Positions 24,773 through 34,600 of a DNA stretch of 62,904 nucleotides are shown here, piece after piece. A program made the position numbers and the translations under genes. The number at the start of each line of letters is the position of its first letter. The stretch's first letter is position 1. Origin of the DNA: CAYWBU01 sp942491525 (GTDB taxonomy: Bacteria; Desulfobacterota; Desulfomonilia; UBA1062); contig CALOBW010000010.1 of assembly GCA_942491525.1 (NCBI GenBank), positions 1 through 62,904 of the forward strand. The letters are read 5' to 3'. The notes below the pieces were generated by a model, which saw only the letters and a program-made list of their open reading frames with translations, had not been told where the DNA came from and made no database searches.

Positions 24773-27577
24773 TTAGTCGGTGAAATAATCTTTTAACGTG
24801 GAATGTGAGTAAACTTCATTCTGGAATTCATAGAGTTGCTGTTCAATCTGGCTGATGAGGTGGGTGATCTGATCAGTGTCGGCCAGGCTGGATGTTTTTT
24901 CAATTTTGAAGGCCGTTTCGCGGATGCGGCTGGCGCCGCTGTTGGCCGCCGAACCCTTCAGGGCATGGCCGTAGGCCGAGAGCTGCTCAAGATTGCGGGC
25001 GACCAGGGCCTTTTTGATGTTGCTGATCAGTTTGGGGGCTTCGTGGATAAAAATTTCGATCACATCGTGCAGCAGTTCAAGGTCATTGCCGAAGCGTTCC
25101 ATGGCATCTTCATGATTGAAGGCCGGTTCGAAAGTTTGCGTCTGTCTGCCGGAGAGATCCGAGTAGTAGTCATTCAGAATTTTCTCCAGCTCGGCGCGGT
25201 TGATCGGCTTGCTGATGTAGTTGTCCATGCCGCTGGCCAGGAAGCGTTCACGGTCACCCTTGATGGCGTGGGCGGTCATTGCGATGATTGGCACCGGCTG
25301 CCGGTCATGTTCGGCTTCAAGTTCACGGATCTGCTGTGTGGCTTCAATTCCATCCATGATAGGCATCTGGACATCCATCAGGATCAGGCTGTAGCCGTTA
25401 TTCTCATAGGCCTCCAGGGCCTCCTGCCCGTTGCAGGCTTCATCAATGGTGTAACCAAGTTTGCGGATTAGGCGGGTGGCGACCAGGCGGTTGGTCTGGA
25501 TGTCGTCGACCAGCAGAATCTTGAACTGGCTGTTCTTCTGTGCCTGAGCCTGGGAAGTCTCGGGGATCGGGGGCTGGGCGCCGCTGATGGCCTGCTGCAG
25601 GGCGGCGTGCAGCTGACTCATCTTGACCGGGCTGGTCAGGCGCAGGCTGTCGGCGGTCCCCAGGTTGAATTCGCGCGGTCGGCCGATCGGGTTTATCAGG
25701 ATGAATTTCTTGCTGCGGCACTCTTTGAGGATGGCCGCCACCTCAGCCAGCTGCTGGTCGGGCAGGGCCAGGTCGATGCAGATCACTTCGGGATCATGTT
25801 TAAGGGCCTCTCGCAGCTGATCCGAAGTGTCGGCTCGCCTGCTGTTGCAGGACCAGTGTTCAAAGAATTGGCTCAGGGTCTGGTTCTTGTCCTGGCCGAT
25901 AAGCAGGATTTTAAGGTCAACCTGCAGAGGCGGATAATCTTCATAAGCCGGGTCCTGCTTCTGCAGCACAACCCTGAACCAGAATGTTGAGCCCTGGTCG
26001 GGAATGCTGCGGACGCCGATCTCGCCGTCCATCATTTTGACGAACTGCTTCGAGATGGCCAGGCCCAGCCCGGTGCCGCCGTAGCGCCGGGTTCTGGATG
26101 TGTCGACCTGCGAGAATGATTCAAAGATGGTTTCCAGTTTGTCGGCCGGAATACCGATGCCGCTGTCGCTGACCTCAAAGTAGAGCACCGCCTGCTGATC
26201 AGTTTCAGCCTGCAAACTGGCGCTGATATTGATGGAGCCCTCCTCGGTGAACTTGATGGCGTTGCCGGCCAGGTTGATCAGAATCTGGCGCAGCCGGTCG
26301 GCATCGCCTTTGAGCAGGGTGGGGATCTCCGGCGGCAGGTGGATTGAGAACTCCAGGTTCTGGTCGTGGGCCCGCATGGCCATCAGGTCGGCCATCTTGT
26401 CCAGCTCGCTTCTGAGGTTGAAGTCATTGATGATCAGCTCCATATGCCCGGCTTCGATCTTGGAGAAATCCAGAATGCTGTTGATCAGCGAGAGCATGGC
26501 CTGGCCGCTCTGCTGAATGGTTTCGGCGCAGTCGAGCTGTTCACTGTCCAGCTGGGTGTCCAGCAGCAGATCGGTCATGCCGATGATGCCGTTCATGGGG
26601 GTGCGGATCTCATGGGACATGTTGGCCAGGAAGTCGCTCTTGGCCTGGTTGGAGGCCTCAGCGGCTTCGCGGGCGGCAATCAGGGGGCTGACGTCCACAA
26701 AGGACTCCACGCAGCCGATGGGGTTGCCCTCCTCGTCATAGATTGCATCCGCATTCCTGATGATGTTCAGCCTGGTGCCGGCCTTGGTGCGCAGGGTGCA
26801 GCTCTGCTGGTAGATGGGCTGCTTGAGGTCAAGTACCGAAGAGCCCTGGCCCTCATCATACTGCAGAATGTTCAGATCTTGACCGATGATCTCCTCATTG
26901 CTCCAGCCGGTGGCGGTGCAGAAGGCCCGGTTGACATTGTTGAAACGGTTGCTGTTGTCGAGGGTGAAGATGGCCGTGGCGGCATTGTCGAGGATCAGCT
27001 GGCGCTGGCGCCCGCTGTTTTTGAGCTCCTCGTTGCGTTTGCGCAGCTGCGCTGTCTGGTGGTCGATCTCATTTTGCAGGGTCTCTGAGTAGTGCTGCTG
27101 CTGCTCCTGAATTTTGAGGTGACTCTGGTGATTGTCCTCCAGAATTTCGTGATAGCGCATCTCCATGACTTTGATCTTGCGTTTCAGCTGCTGAACTTCG
27201 GTCTCGAGGCGCGCAGCCTCGGTATCGTACTTCTTCTTGTACAGATACTGTCCGACGCAGATCTTGATGATCTGAGTGCAGGTCTCGGGTGAGGTCTGAT
27301 CGTCCAGGATGCGGAAGGCGATCGCCGCGTCCAGATATTGCGGATAGAGGGCGTGGAGATCTCCGTTGCCGGTGATGAGGGTGCCGGCCTGTCTGGATTC
27401 GCGCAGCAGGTTGTTGATGTCGGTCTGGTCGATGCCCAGATCTTCACCGATGGCCGGCTGGTCGATGCCGGGCAGGATCTGGGCCGACACCAGGGGCAGG
27501 TTGATCTCGATCAGTTTCAGCAGCGGCTTGAGTTCTGCGGCGCGGTCGGTGAATTCGGCAAAAATATCCGGTTCCAT
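24773..27577 (-). CDS. Hybrid sensor histidine kinase (winged-helix-like N-terminus, PAS, HisKA, HATPase, two REC, Hpt)
   Basis: A 934-residue hybrid kinase. The start ATG at 27577 has AGGAG four bases ahead and lies one base after the HDOD stop. Order: residues 1-110, a helical segment whose DQPAIGEDLGIDQTDINNLLRESRQAGTLI looks like a winged helix; coiled coil 120-190; PAS 190-298 (ATAIFTLDNSNRFNNVNRAF); HisKA with NMSHEIRTPMNG (His322); HATPase with N, G1 and G2 boxes (NLAGNAIKFT, DSGIGIP, GGTGLGLAI); a degenerate first receiver (LLIGQDKN, no acidic pair); a complete second receiver (LLVDD, LMDVQMPIMDG, SKPIN); Hpt with HALKGSAANSGA. No membrane segments, so it is a soluble sensor. Phosphate would pass His-Asp-His to an unlinked response regulator. 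Confidence 0.92.
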   Translation of the reverse strand: MEPDIFAEFTDRAAELKPLLKLIEINLPLVSAQILPGIDQPAIGEDLGIDQTDINNLLRESRQAGTLITGNGDLHALYPQYLDAAIAFRILDDQTSPETCTQIIKICVGQYLYKKKYDTEAARLETEVQQLKRKIKVMEMRYHEILEDNHQSHLKIQEQQQHYSETLQNEIDHQTAQLRKRNEELKNSGRQRQLILDNAATAIFTLDNSNRFNNVNRAFCTATGWSNEEIIGQDLNILQYDEGQGSSVLDLKQPIYQQSCTLRTKAGTRLNIIRNADAIYDEEGNPIGCVESFVDVSPLIAAREAAEASNQAKSDFLANMSHEIRTPMNGIIGMTDLLLDTQLDSEQLDCAETIQQSGQAMLSLINSILDFSKIEAGHMELIINDFNLRSELDKMADLMAMRAHDQNLEFSIHLPPEIPTLLKGDADRLRQILINLAGNAIKFTEEGSINISASLQAETDQQAVLYFEVSDSGIGIPADKLETIFESFSQVDTSRTRRYGGTGLGLAISKQFVKMMDGEIGVRSIPDQGSTFWFRVVLQKQDPAYEDYPPLQVDLKILLIGQDKNQTLSQFFEHWSCNSRRADTSDQLREALKHDPEVICIDLALPDQQLAEVAAILKECRSKKFILINPIGRPREFNLGTADSLRLTSPVKMSQLHAALQQAISGAQPPIPETSQAQAQKNSQFKILLVDDIQTNRLVATRLIRKLGYTIDEACNGQEALEAYENNGYSLILMDVQMPIMDGIEATQQIRELEAEHDRQPVPIIAMTAHAIKGDRERFLASGMDNYISKPINRAELEKILNDYYSDLSGRQTQTFEPAFNHEDAMERFGNDLELLHDVIEIFIHEAPKLISNIKKALVARNLEQLSAYGHALKGSAANSGASRIRETAFKIEKTSSLADTDQITHLISQIEQQLYEFQNEVYSHSTLKDYFTD

Positions 27578-27578
27578 A

Positions 27579-28430
27579 CTACTCCTCTTCAATCTCGTAG
27601 AGTTCGCGGGCGTTGCTGATTTCCCCCGGCAGGTCCTGGGTCAGAACCTTATACTCCTGGATGTTGTCGCGCACATGCATTGCAAGGTCGGGGGATAGTT
27701 CATCTTTGAGGCCGGGCAGTTCGGGGTACTTCATCTGGCAGACAATGTAGCTTGCAATCTGGATGATGCCGCTCAGGCTGGCCGGCTCGGTGCTCTTCAT
27801 GCTGCGGTGATGGTTCTTAATGGCCTCCTGCAGCTCCTCGTCAAGGCGCCACTCCTTGGCCAGCAGGTAGCCCAGCGCAGTGTGGCTGGTGCCGATCACG
27901 GCCATTTCATGTTCGGTGATGCCGGTCTTGGCCGGGTTGAATGTTCTCCAGGCGTTGATGAATTCGGTGTGCACTACCTGATCCTCAACGATCAGGCCGA
28001 TATCGTGCAGGATGCCGCAGAGATAGGCGTCTTCGCCTTTCTGGCTGAAGATGCGTTCGGCGATCATCTGGGCGCAGATGCTGACGGCGGCCGAGTGCAG
28101 CCACAGTCTGGAACGCGAGAAGTACTGATCATCCGGGCTGTTCTTGAAGATATCCTTAAGCGCCTCAGTGACCACCATGTTGCGTAAGGAGTCCATGCCG
28201 ATGTAGACCACGGCCCGGGAGATGCTTTCGACGCGCTGCTGCAGGCCGTAGTACGGACTGTTGACCACGCGCAGCAACCTGACCACCAGGGATGGATCAA
28301 GTTTTATGATCTCCTCAAACTTGCTCATGGAGCTGTTCTGGTCCGACATCAGCTTGGAGAGCTGGATCGCCACATGCGGCAGGGTTTTTACATCATTAAA
28401 TTTTTTCAGTATGTCTGAGGCGGTTGCCAT
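27579..28430 (-). CDS. HDOD domain signalling protein
   Basis: A 283-residue HDOD protein: LPHVAIQLSKLMSDQNSSMSKFEEIIKLDPSLVVRLLRVVNSPYYGLQQRVESISRAVVYIGMDSLRNMVV is diagnostic. The HD-type sequence GILHDIGLI and NHHR are also retained; HDOD proteins are usually regarded as non-catalytic, so hydrolase activity would need proof. It is the first gene of a leftward cluster and its stop is one base from the hybrid kinase start. A functional link with the kinase is likely. The order HDOD-kinase-MCP suggests control of motility, chemotaxis or cell-cycle signalling. Confidence 0.92.
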   Translation of the reverse strand: MATASDILKKFNDVKTLPHVAIQLSKLMSDQNSSMSKFEEIIKLDPSLVVRLLRVVNSPYYGLQQRVESISRAVVYIGMDSLRNMVVTEALKDIFKNSPDDQYFSRSRLWLHSAAVSICAQMIAERIFSQKGEDAYLCGILHDIGLIVEDQVVHTEFINAWRTFNPAKTGITEHEMAVIGTSHTALGYLLAKEWRLDEELQEAIKNHHRSMKSTEPASLSGIIQIASYIVCQMKYPELPGLKDELSPDLAMHVRDNIQEYKVLTQDLPGEISNARELYEIEEE

Positions 28431-28575
28431 CAGGATCCTCCTGAAATAATTATATGGGGCGAGTGTCGATATGCAATCCGCTTCCGGGCGGCGCCTGGCG
28501 GGGCGGGCCGATTTTATTGGGTCGTGATCCAGTTAATCTTTTAATAATCAATTAATTTTTGCTATGCTCCTGCGC

Positions 28576-31500
28576 ATGTCACTGCAGTTATATACATCCA
28601 ACCGCATGGAGGAGCTGGCCGCCTGGCTGACTGAAGTTGTGCGCGTGCCCCAGGCCGACGCCTTTGCGCCGGAGATTATCGTTGTCCAGAGCCGCGGCAT
28701 GGATCGCTGGCTCGCCCAGCGGCTGGCGGATGCCCACGGCGTCTGCGCGAATTGCAGCTTTCCGTTCCCCAATGCGCTGATTGGCGATCTCTTTGAGAGT
28801 GTCCTGCCTGGTCAGCAGAGCTCGCAGCTTTTTGACCGCAGCGTCATGCTCTGGCGGATCCTGGGGCTGCTGGATGATTTCGGTATGCGCTACGCCGAGA
28901 TCGGCAACTATATTGCGGGCGGTGGCCTGCGCTCCTATCAGCTGGCCCGCAGTCTGGCCGACCTTTTTGACCAATACATGATTTTCCGTCCCGACATGCT
29001 GCAGGAGTGGAGCCGGGGCAAGCTGCTGCATGGCGGGCCTGAGGTGTGGCAGGCCGAGCTCTGGCGCGCGCTGCTGGCGTGCGGTGCAGATCATCGGGCC
29101 GCCATGACCCTCAGGCTGCTGGAGTCATTTGACACAGCCGATAATCTGCCCGAGCGCATCTCGCTCTTTGGGATTTCATACCTGCCGCCGCTCTTCCTTG
29201 AGGTCTTTGCGCGTCTGAGCGCGGTGGTCGAGGTCAATGTTTTCGCCCTCAATCCCTGCCGGGAGTACTGGGGCGATATTGTCAGCGAGAAGGAGAAGAG
29301 CAAGATCGATCCGGACCTCTACCTGGAGGTCGGCAATCCAATCCTGGCCTCTCTCGGGCGTCAGGGGCGCTACTTTTTTGATGCCCTTAGTGAGCATGAC
29401 GCCGGCCAGGGCGGCAGCACCTATCATCAATCTCCCGAGACCCTGCTGGGGACGCTGCAGAATGACATCCTTGATCTGCGCGAGCCGGCTTCCCGGGAGC
29501 CTGACGGCACCCTGATTGTGCAGAACTGCCACTCCGCCATGCGCGAGCTGGAGGTGCTGCATGACCAGCTGCTGGAGATGCTGCAGCTGGATGCGACCCT
29601 GCGGCCTGAGGATATCATTGTGATGGCGCCGGACATCGAGCTTTACGCTCCGCTGGTGGGGGCTGTCATGAACAGCGAACCGGCGCTGCCTTACAATATT
29701 GCCGACCGCTCTTTTGCCAGCAACTCCCAGCTGGCCGAGACCTACCTGGCCCTGCTGGGCCTCAAGGGCTCGCGCCTGCCTGTCAGCGAGGTGCTGGGGC
29801 TGCTGGAGCGCGAGGCCATCAAGACCAGGCTTGACTGGGGCAGCGAAGAGCTCGAACAGGTTGAGCGCTGGCTGCATGCCACCAACATCTGCTGGGGGCG
29901 TGATGCCGAGCACAAGGCCGGGCTGGGGCTGCCGGCCATTGAACAGAACACCTGGCGCAGCGGCCTGCAGCGCATGCTGATGGGTTATGCGGCCGAAGGT
30001 GATTTCTGCGCCGGCATTCTGCCCTATGCGGTCAGTGACGTTGAGCTCTTGGGTGAACTGCTGGATTTCTGTGAGGCCCTCTTCAGCTTTGTGTTGGAGC
30101 TGGATGGGTGCCGGACGTTGCGTGAATGGCAGGATCTGCTGCTGGGCTGTATCGACAGTTTCATGGATGCCGGGCCTGATGGGGCCGATGAGTTGCAGCG
30201 CCTGCGCGACGCCATGATCGAGCTGGGCGGCATGCAGCAGCTGGCCGGCTTTGAGCAGCCCCTGGAGCTGGAAGTTGTGTGCGCCGCATTGAATGACCGC
30301 TTCAGCAGTGAGGTACAGCCGGGCGGATTTATCTCGGGCGGCATCACCTTCTGCTCCATGCTGCCCATGCGCAGTATCCCCTTCAAGGTGATCTGTCTGC
30401 TGGGGCTTAACCATGACAGCTATCCCAGACGGGCCAGACCGCGCGGTTTTGATATGCTGGCGCGGCATCCCAGGCGCGGCGACCGCTCCAAGCGTGATGA
30501 CGATCTCTATCTTTTTCTGGAAACAATTCTGGCGGCGCGCCAGAAACTCTATCTGAGTTTTGTGGGCCAGGGCATCCGCGACAATGCCAAACTGCCGCCC
30601 AGTGTGCTGGTCAGCGATCTGCTGGATTATATGAAGAACTATTCAGACGAAGAGCTGGAAACCCGGCAGTGCCTGCAGGCCTTCAGTCCCGCATATTTCG
30701 GGCCCGGTTCCCGGCTCTTCAGTTATTCCAGGAGCGCCTATCTGGGGGCGGCTGCCATCCTGCGCGGCGAGCTTGATGCCGGAGAGGAGTGGCCGCTCGG
30801 CGAGCCGCCGGCTGAATTCAGACGGCTTTCGCTGGATGACCTGGTGCGCTTCTTTCGCGCGCCCTGCGCCTATCTGTTGGAGCGGCGCCTGGGGGCGCGC
30901 AGCGTCAGGGCCGAGGAACTGCCCCTTGACCGGGAGCCGTTCAGCCTGAGCGGTCTGGAGGGTTATCAGGTGCGTCGGCAGCTGCTTGAGGTGCCCGGCG
31001 ATATCAATTTGCTGAAGGCCCGCGGCATGCTGCCCCACGGGACCCCAGGTCAGAGCCTGGCTGAGCGCCAGGTGCGCGAGCTGGCCCCCTTGAATGCTCT
31101 GCGTGACGAGTTGCAGCGTGGCGGCGGGCGGGTCGAGCTTGAGCTTAAGCTGGCTGGATTTGAGATCAGCGGCGCCGTGCAGCTCAATCAGGCCGGTCAG
31201 TATGTGCGCCTGAGGCCGGCCGGCATCAAGGCCAAGGATCGCCTGGAGGTCTGGCTGCGTCTGCTGGTGCTGGCTGCCGCAGGGCATCCGGTCAGCGGTA
31301 TCTGTGTCGGCTACGACAGGGGCGTCCAGCAGGAGCATCTAGATGCCCCGCCGGCCAGTCTGCTGCCACCGCTGCTGGAGTTATACTGGCAGGGGCTTTC
31401 GCGTCCGCTCAAATTTTTCCCGGAGAGTTCGGCTGAATTTGCGCGCACAATGCTCAAATCCGCTGACGAGGCCAAGGCCTTTGCGGCGGCCCGCAAAAAG

Positions 31501-31632
31501 TTCAGCCCCAACTACAGTGATGCGCCGCGGGAGTGCGACGACTGGGCGGTCAGGCGCTGTTTTCCGTCTGATCCGCTGGACCGTGAGTTTGCCGAGCTTG
31601 CCATGCAGATTTTCGGGGCGGTGCTCAAATGA
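28576..31632 (+). CDS. recC: Exodeoxyribonuclease V gamma subunit
   Basis: RecC is the subunit that recognises Chi in the RecBCD helicase-nuclease for double-strand break repair. The protein is about 1018 residues and begins MSLQLYTSNRMEELAAWL, the typical RecC opening, followed by VVQSRGMDRWLAQRLA, PFPNALIGDLF, RISLFGISYLPPLFLEVFARLS and KVICLLGLNHDSYPR. Two starts are possible (28564 and 28576). Neither has a ribosome site; 28576 matches family starts better and lies eight bases after a TATGCT box, so a leaderless mRNA is possible. The recB start overlaps the recC stop (ATGA). The three genes form a complete set. Confidence 0.95.
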   Translation: MSLQLYTSNRMEELAAWLTEVVRVPQADAFAPEIIVVQSRGMDRWLAQRLADAHGVCANCSFPFPNALIGDLFESVLPGQQSSQLFDRSVMLWRILGLLDDFGMRYAEIGNYIAGGGLRSYQLARSLADLFDQYMIFRPDMLQEWSRGKLLHGGPEVWQAELWRALLACGADHRAAMTLRLLESFDTADNLPERISLFGISYLPPLFLEVFARLSAVVEVNVFALNPCREYWGDIVSEKEKSKIDPDLYLEVGNPILASLGRQGRYFFDALSEHDAGQGGSTYHQSPETLLGTLQNDILDLREPASREPDGTLIVQNCHSAMRELEVLHDQLLEMLQLDATLRPEDIIVMAPDIELYAPLVGAVMNSEPALPYNIADRSFASNSQLAETYLALLGLKGSRLPVSEVLGLLEREAIKTRLDWGSEELEQVERWLHATNICWGRDAEHKAGLGLPAIEQNTWRSGLQRMLMGYAAEGDFCAGILPYAVSDVELLGELLDFCEALFSFVLELDGCRTLREWQDLLLGCIDSFMDAGPDGADELQRLRDAMIELGGMQQLAGFEQPLELEVVCAALNDRFSSEVQPGGFISGGITFCSMLPMRSIPFKVICLLGLNHDSYPRRARPRGFDMLARHPRRGDRSKRDDDLYLFLETILAARQKLYLSFVGQGIRDNAKLPPSVLVSDLLDYMKNYSDEELETRQCLQAFSPAYFGPGSRLFSYSRSAYLGAAAILRGELDAGEEWPLGEPPAEFRRLSLDDLVRFFRAPCAYLLERRLGARSVRAEELPLDREPFSLSGLEGYQVRRQLLEVPGDINLLKARGMLPHGTPGQSLAERQVRELAPLNALRDELQRGGGRVELELKLAGFEISGAVQLNQAGQYVRLRPAGIKAKDRLEVWLRLLVLAAAGHPVSGICVGYDRGVQQEHLDAPPASLLPPLLELYWQGLSRPLKFFPESSAEFARTMLKSADEAKAFAAARKKFSPNYSDAPRECDDWAVRRCFPSDPLDREFAELAMQIFGAVLK

Positions 31633-34600
31633 AGAGCCTGGATCTGCTGAAAACCCCTCTGGCGGGCCGCAATCTGATCGAGGCCTCGGCCGGGACCGGC
31701 AAGACCTACACCATAACCTATCTCTATCTGCGCCTGCTGCTCGAGCGCCAGATCACCGTTGAGCGCATCCTGGTGGTGACCTATACCGAGGCCGCCACGG
31801 CTGAGCTCAAGGAGCGCATCCGCAGCGGTATCCGCGACTGTTTGATGGTGTTCAGGGGCGGGGCCACAACGGATGAGACCATGCAGCAGCTCGTTGAGAG
31901 CTTCGCTGAACGCGAGCTGGCCATCAAGCTGCTGGACCGGGCCATGAAGCGCTTTGATGAGGCTGCCATCTTCACCATCCACGGTTTCTGTCAGCGCATG
32001 CTGATGGAGCTGGCCTTTGAGAGCGGCACCCTTTTTGATGCCGAGCTGAGTGCCGAACAGGATGTCTTGCTGCAGGAGATTGCCGATGACTATGTGCGCC
32101 TGCAGCTCTATGAGGGGCTGCCGGGTTTTGTGGTTGAAAATTTGTCCGGCTGCACGGTCGCAGACTTCAGGCTGCTCAGCCGCATCGGTCTGGCTGCGGA
32201 CGTGGTGCCTCAGCTTGAGCGCCCGCAGCTCACTACTGATAATTTGCGGCCCATGAAGAGCCGCCTGGTAGCTCTCTGGCAGGGGCAACGCAACGAGCTC
32301 GTCACCCAGCTGCAAGAGTTTGCCGGCTTCAATCGTCAGAGCTACAACAAGTCGCGGGTCAGTCAGCTGGTCAGCGACATGGATCTGTTTGCCGTCACTG
32401 ATAATCTGCTGCCCTTTGATAAGTTCAGCCTGTTGACCAGCAGCGGGGCCAAACTGAAGAAGAATTCAAACCTGCCGGACAGCCTGTTCTGGGAGTGCGC
32501 CGACGAGTATATGCAGGCTGCCGAACTGCTCGTGGAGCAGATCGGGGAGCTCTCGATCTGGCTGAGGGCCGGCTTTGTCAACTATCTGAGGGACGAGCTG
32601 CCGCGGCGCAAGGATCTTGCCGGTATCCTGCACTTTGACGATCTGCTGCTCAGGATGCGCGATGCGTTGACTGCTCCGGCCTTCGTGACAGCCCTGCGGG
32701 CCCGTTTCGAAGCGGCCCTGATCGATGAGTTTCAGGATACCGATCCGGTCCAGTACGAGGTCTTCAACCGCGTCTTTGTGGACTGCCTCTTCATGATCGG
32801 CGATCCCAAACAGGCCATCTACGCCTTCCGCGGGGCCGATATCTTTACCTATCTGGACGCCAAGGAGTCGGTGGCCATTGAGAGGCGCTACACCTTGGGA
32901 ATCAACTACCGCTCGGCCGCGCTGCTGGTGGCGGCCGTCAACCGGCTCTTTGAGCGCAATCATGACGCCTTTGTCTTCGAGGGGATCGATTTTGAACCTG
33001 TCGCCAGCGGTTCGGGTGCGCAGCCGCTGGCGGGTAGGGCGCCCATGAACATCTGGCTGCTGGATGATGAGCTCTCCAGGGAGGCGGCCACCGAGCGCAT
33101 TGTGCAGGGTTTGGCCGCCGAAATCGTCGAGCTGCTGACCGGCGAGGTTGAGCCGGGCCAGATTGCGGTGCTGGTGCGCAGTAATCTGGAGGCGCGCGCG
33201 GTGCGCGACGCCCTGGCCCATAAGCGGGTGCCCTGTGTGCTGGACAGCGATGAAAATGTTTTCAACAGTGCCGAGGCCCTTGATATGCTGCAGCTGCTCA
33301 GCGCCCTGACGGCGCCGCGCAGTGCGTCGATGGTGCGCGGCGCACTGTTGAGCCCGCTGCTGGGATATTCTGCGCGTGACCTGGATGGGCTGGATGACCG
33401 GGGGTTTGATAAACTGCTGGAGCTCTTCTTTGAACTGTCTGATCTCTGGCAGCGCCAGGGATTCGTGCGCCTCAGTGCCGCGCTGCTCAGCCGTTTCGAG
33501 GTGCGGCAGCGCATCCTGGCCCAGCCTCTGGGGGAGCGGCGGCTGACCAATATTCTGCAGCTCATTGAACTGCTGGGCAGTGTCTCCCAGCAGTACCGGC
33601 TGGATGCGCTGGAGCTGACCAAGTGGCTTGCTGACCGGATCAATGCGGCGGCCAGTGAGAGTGAAGAGCATCTCATGCGGCTGGAGAGCGATGCGCAGGC
33701 CGTGCGTATTCAGACCATGCACAAGAGCAAGGGGCTCGAGTATGACATCGTTTTCTGCCCCTTCAGTTGGGGGGCATCGGAGTTAAGGCGGGGCTCGCTG
33801 GTCAGCTGCCATGCCGCTGGGCGCCAGCTGGTCGATCTGGGATCGGAAAACCTCGACGAACACCGGGCCCTGGCCAACCGCGAGGCGCTGGCCGAGAATA
33901 TGCGGCTGCTCTATGTGGCCCTGACCAGAGCCAAACGTTGCTGCTATCTGGTCTGGGGACCCATCAAGGGCTCAGCCACCTCGGCTGTGGCCTGGCTGCT
34001 GCATGGCCACCGGGTCAGTGACATTGCCGAGCTGCCCGATTTTGCCGAACTCAAGGCAGATCTGGCTGAGCTGGCGGATGAGCGGATTGCTCTTTTGGCG
34101 TTGCCTGAGGCCAGCGACCGGGTCTACAGCCCGGGACAGACGGTGAGCCATGAACCGCAGCTGCGCAGCTTCGGGCGTTCAGTTGACCGCTCGGTGGGCG
34201 TCACCAGCTTCTCGGCGCTCAGCTATGGCGCCAGCCATGTCAGCGACCATGATCAGCTTACGCTTGCCGGCGTGCGCCCTGAGCCGCGCGGCGATATCTT
34301 CGGTTTCCCGCGCGGCGCGAGGCCCGGCAGCATGCTGCATAATATCTTTGAGAATCTTGATTTTTGCGCCGGCCCGGACACGCGCCGGCAGGTGGTTGGC
34401 GAGAGTATGCGCCGCTTCGGTTTTGACGAGCTGTGGCTGGATGTGGTTGATCAGATGGTCGGGCGCGTGCTGGCCGCCCCCTTGGGGCCCGAAGGGATCA
34501 GGCTCGGGCGCGTGGCGCTTGTTGATCGTCTGACAGAGCTTGAATTCTACTGTCCGCTGGGGCTGCTCGAGCCGGGCGTGCTGAATGGTTACTTCAGCGA

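Noticed and set aside
29176..30468. 430-residue leftward open frame
   Set aside because: Antisense of recC, Gln/His-rich shadow sequence.
32466..33722. 418-residue leftward open frame
   Set aside because: Antisense of recB with typical shadow composition.
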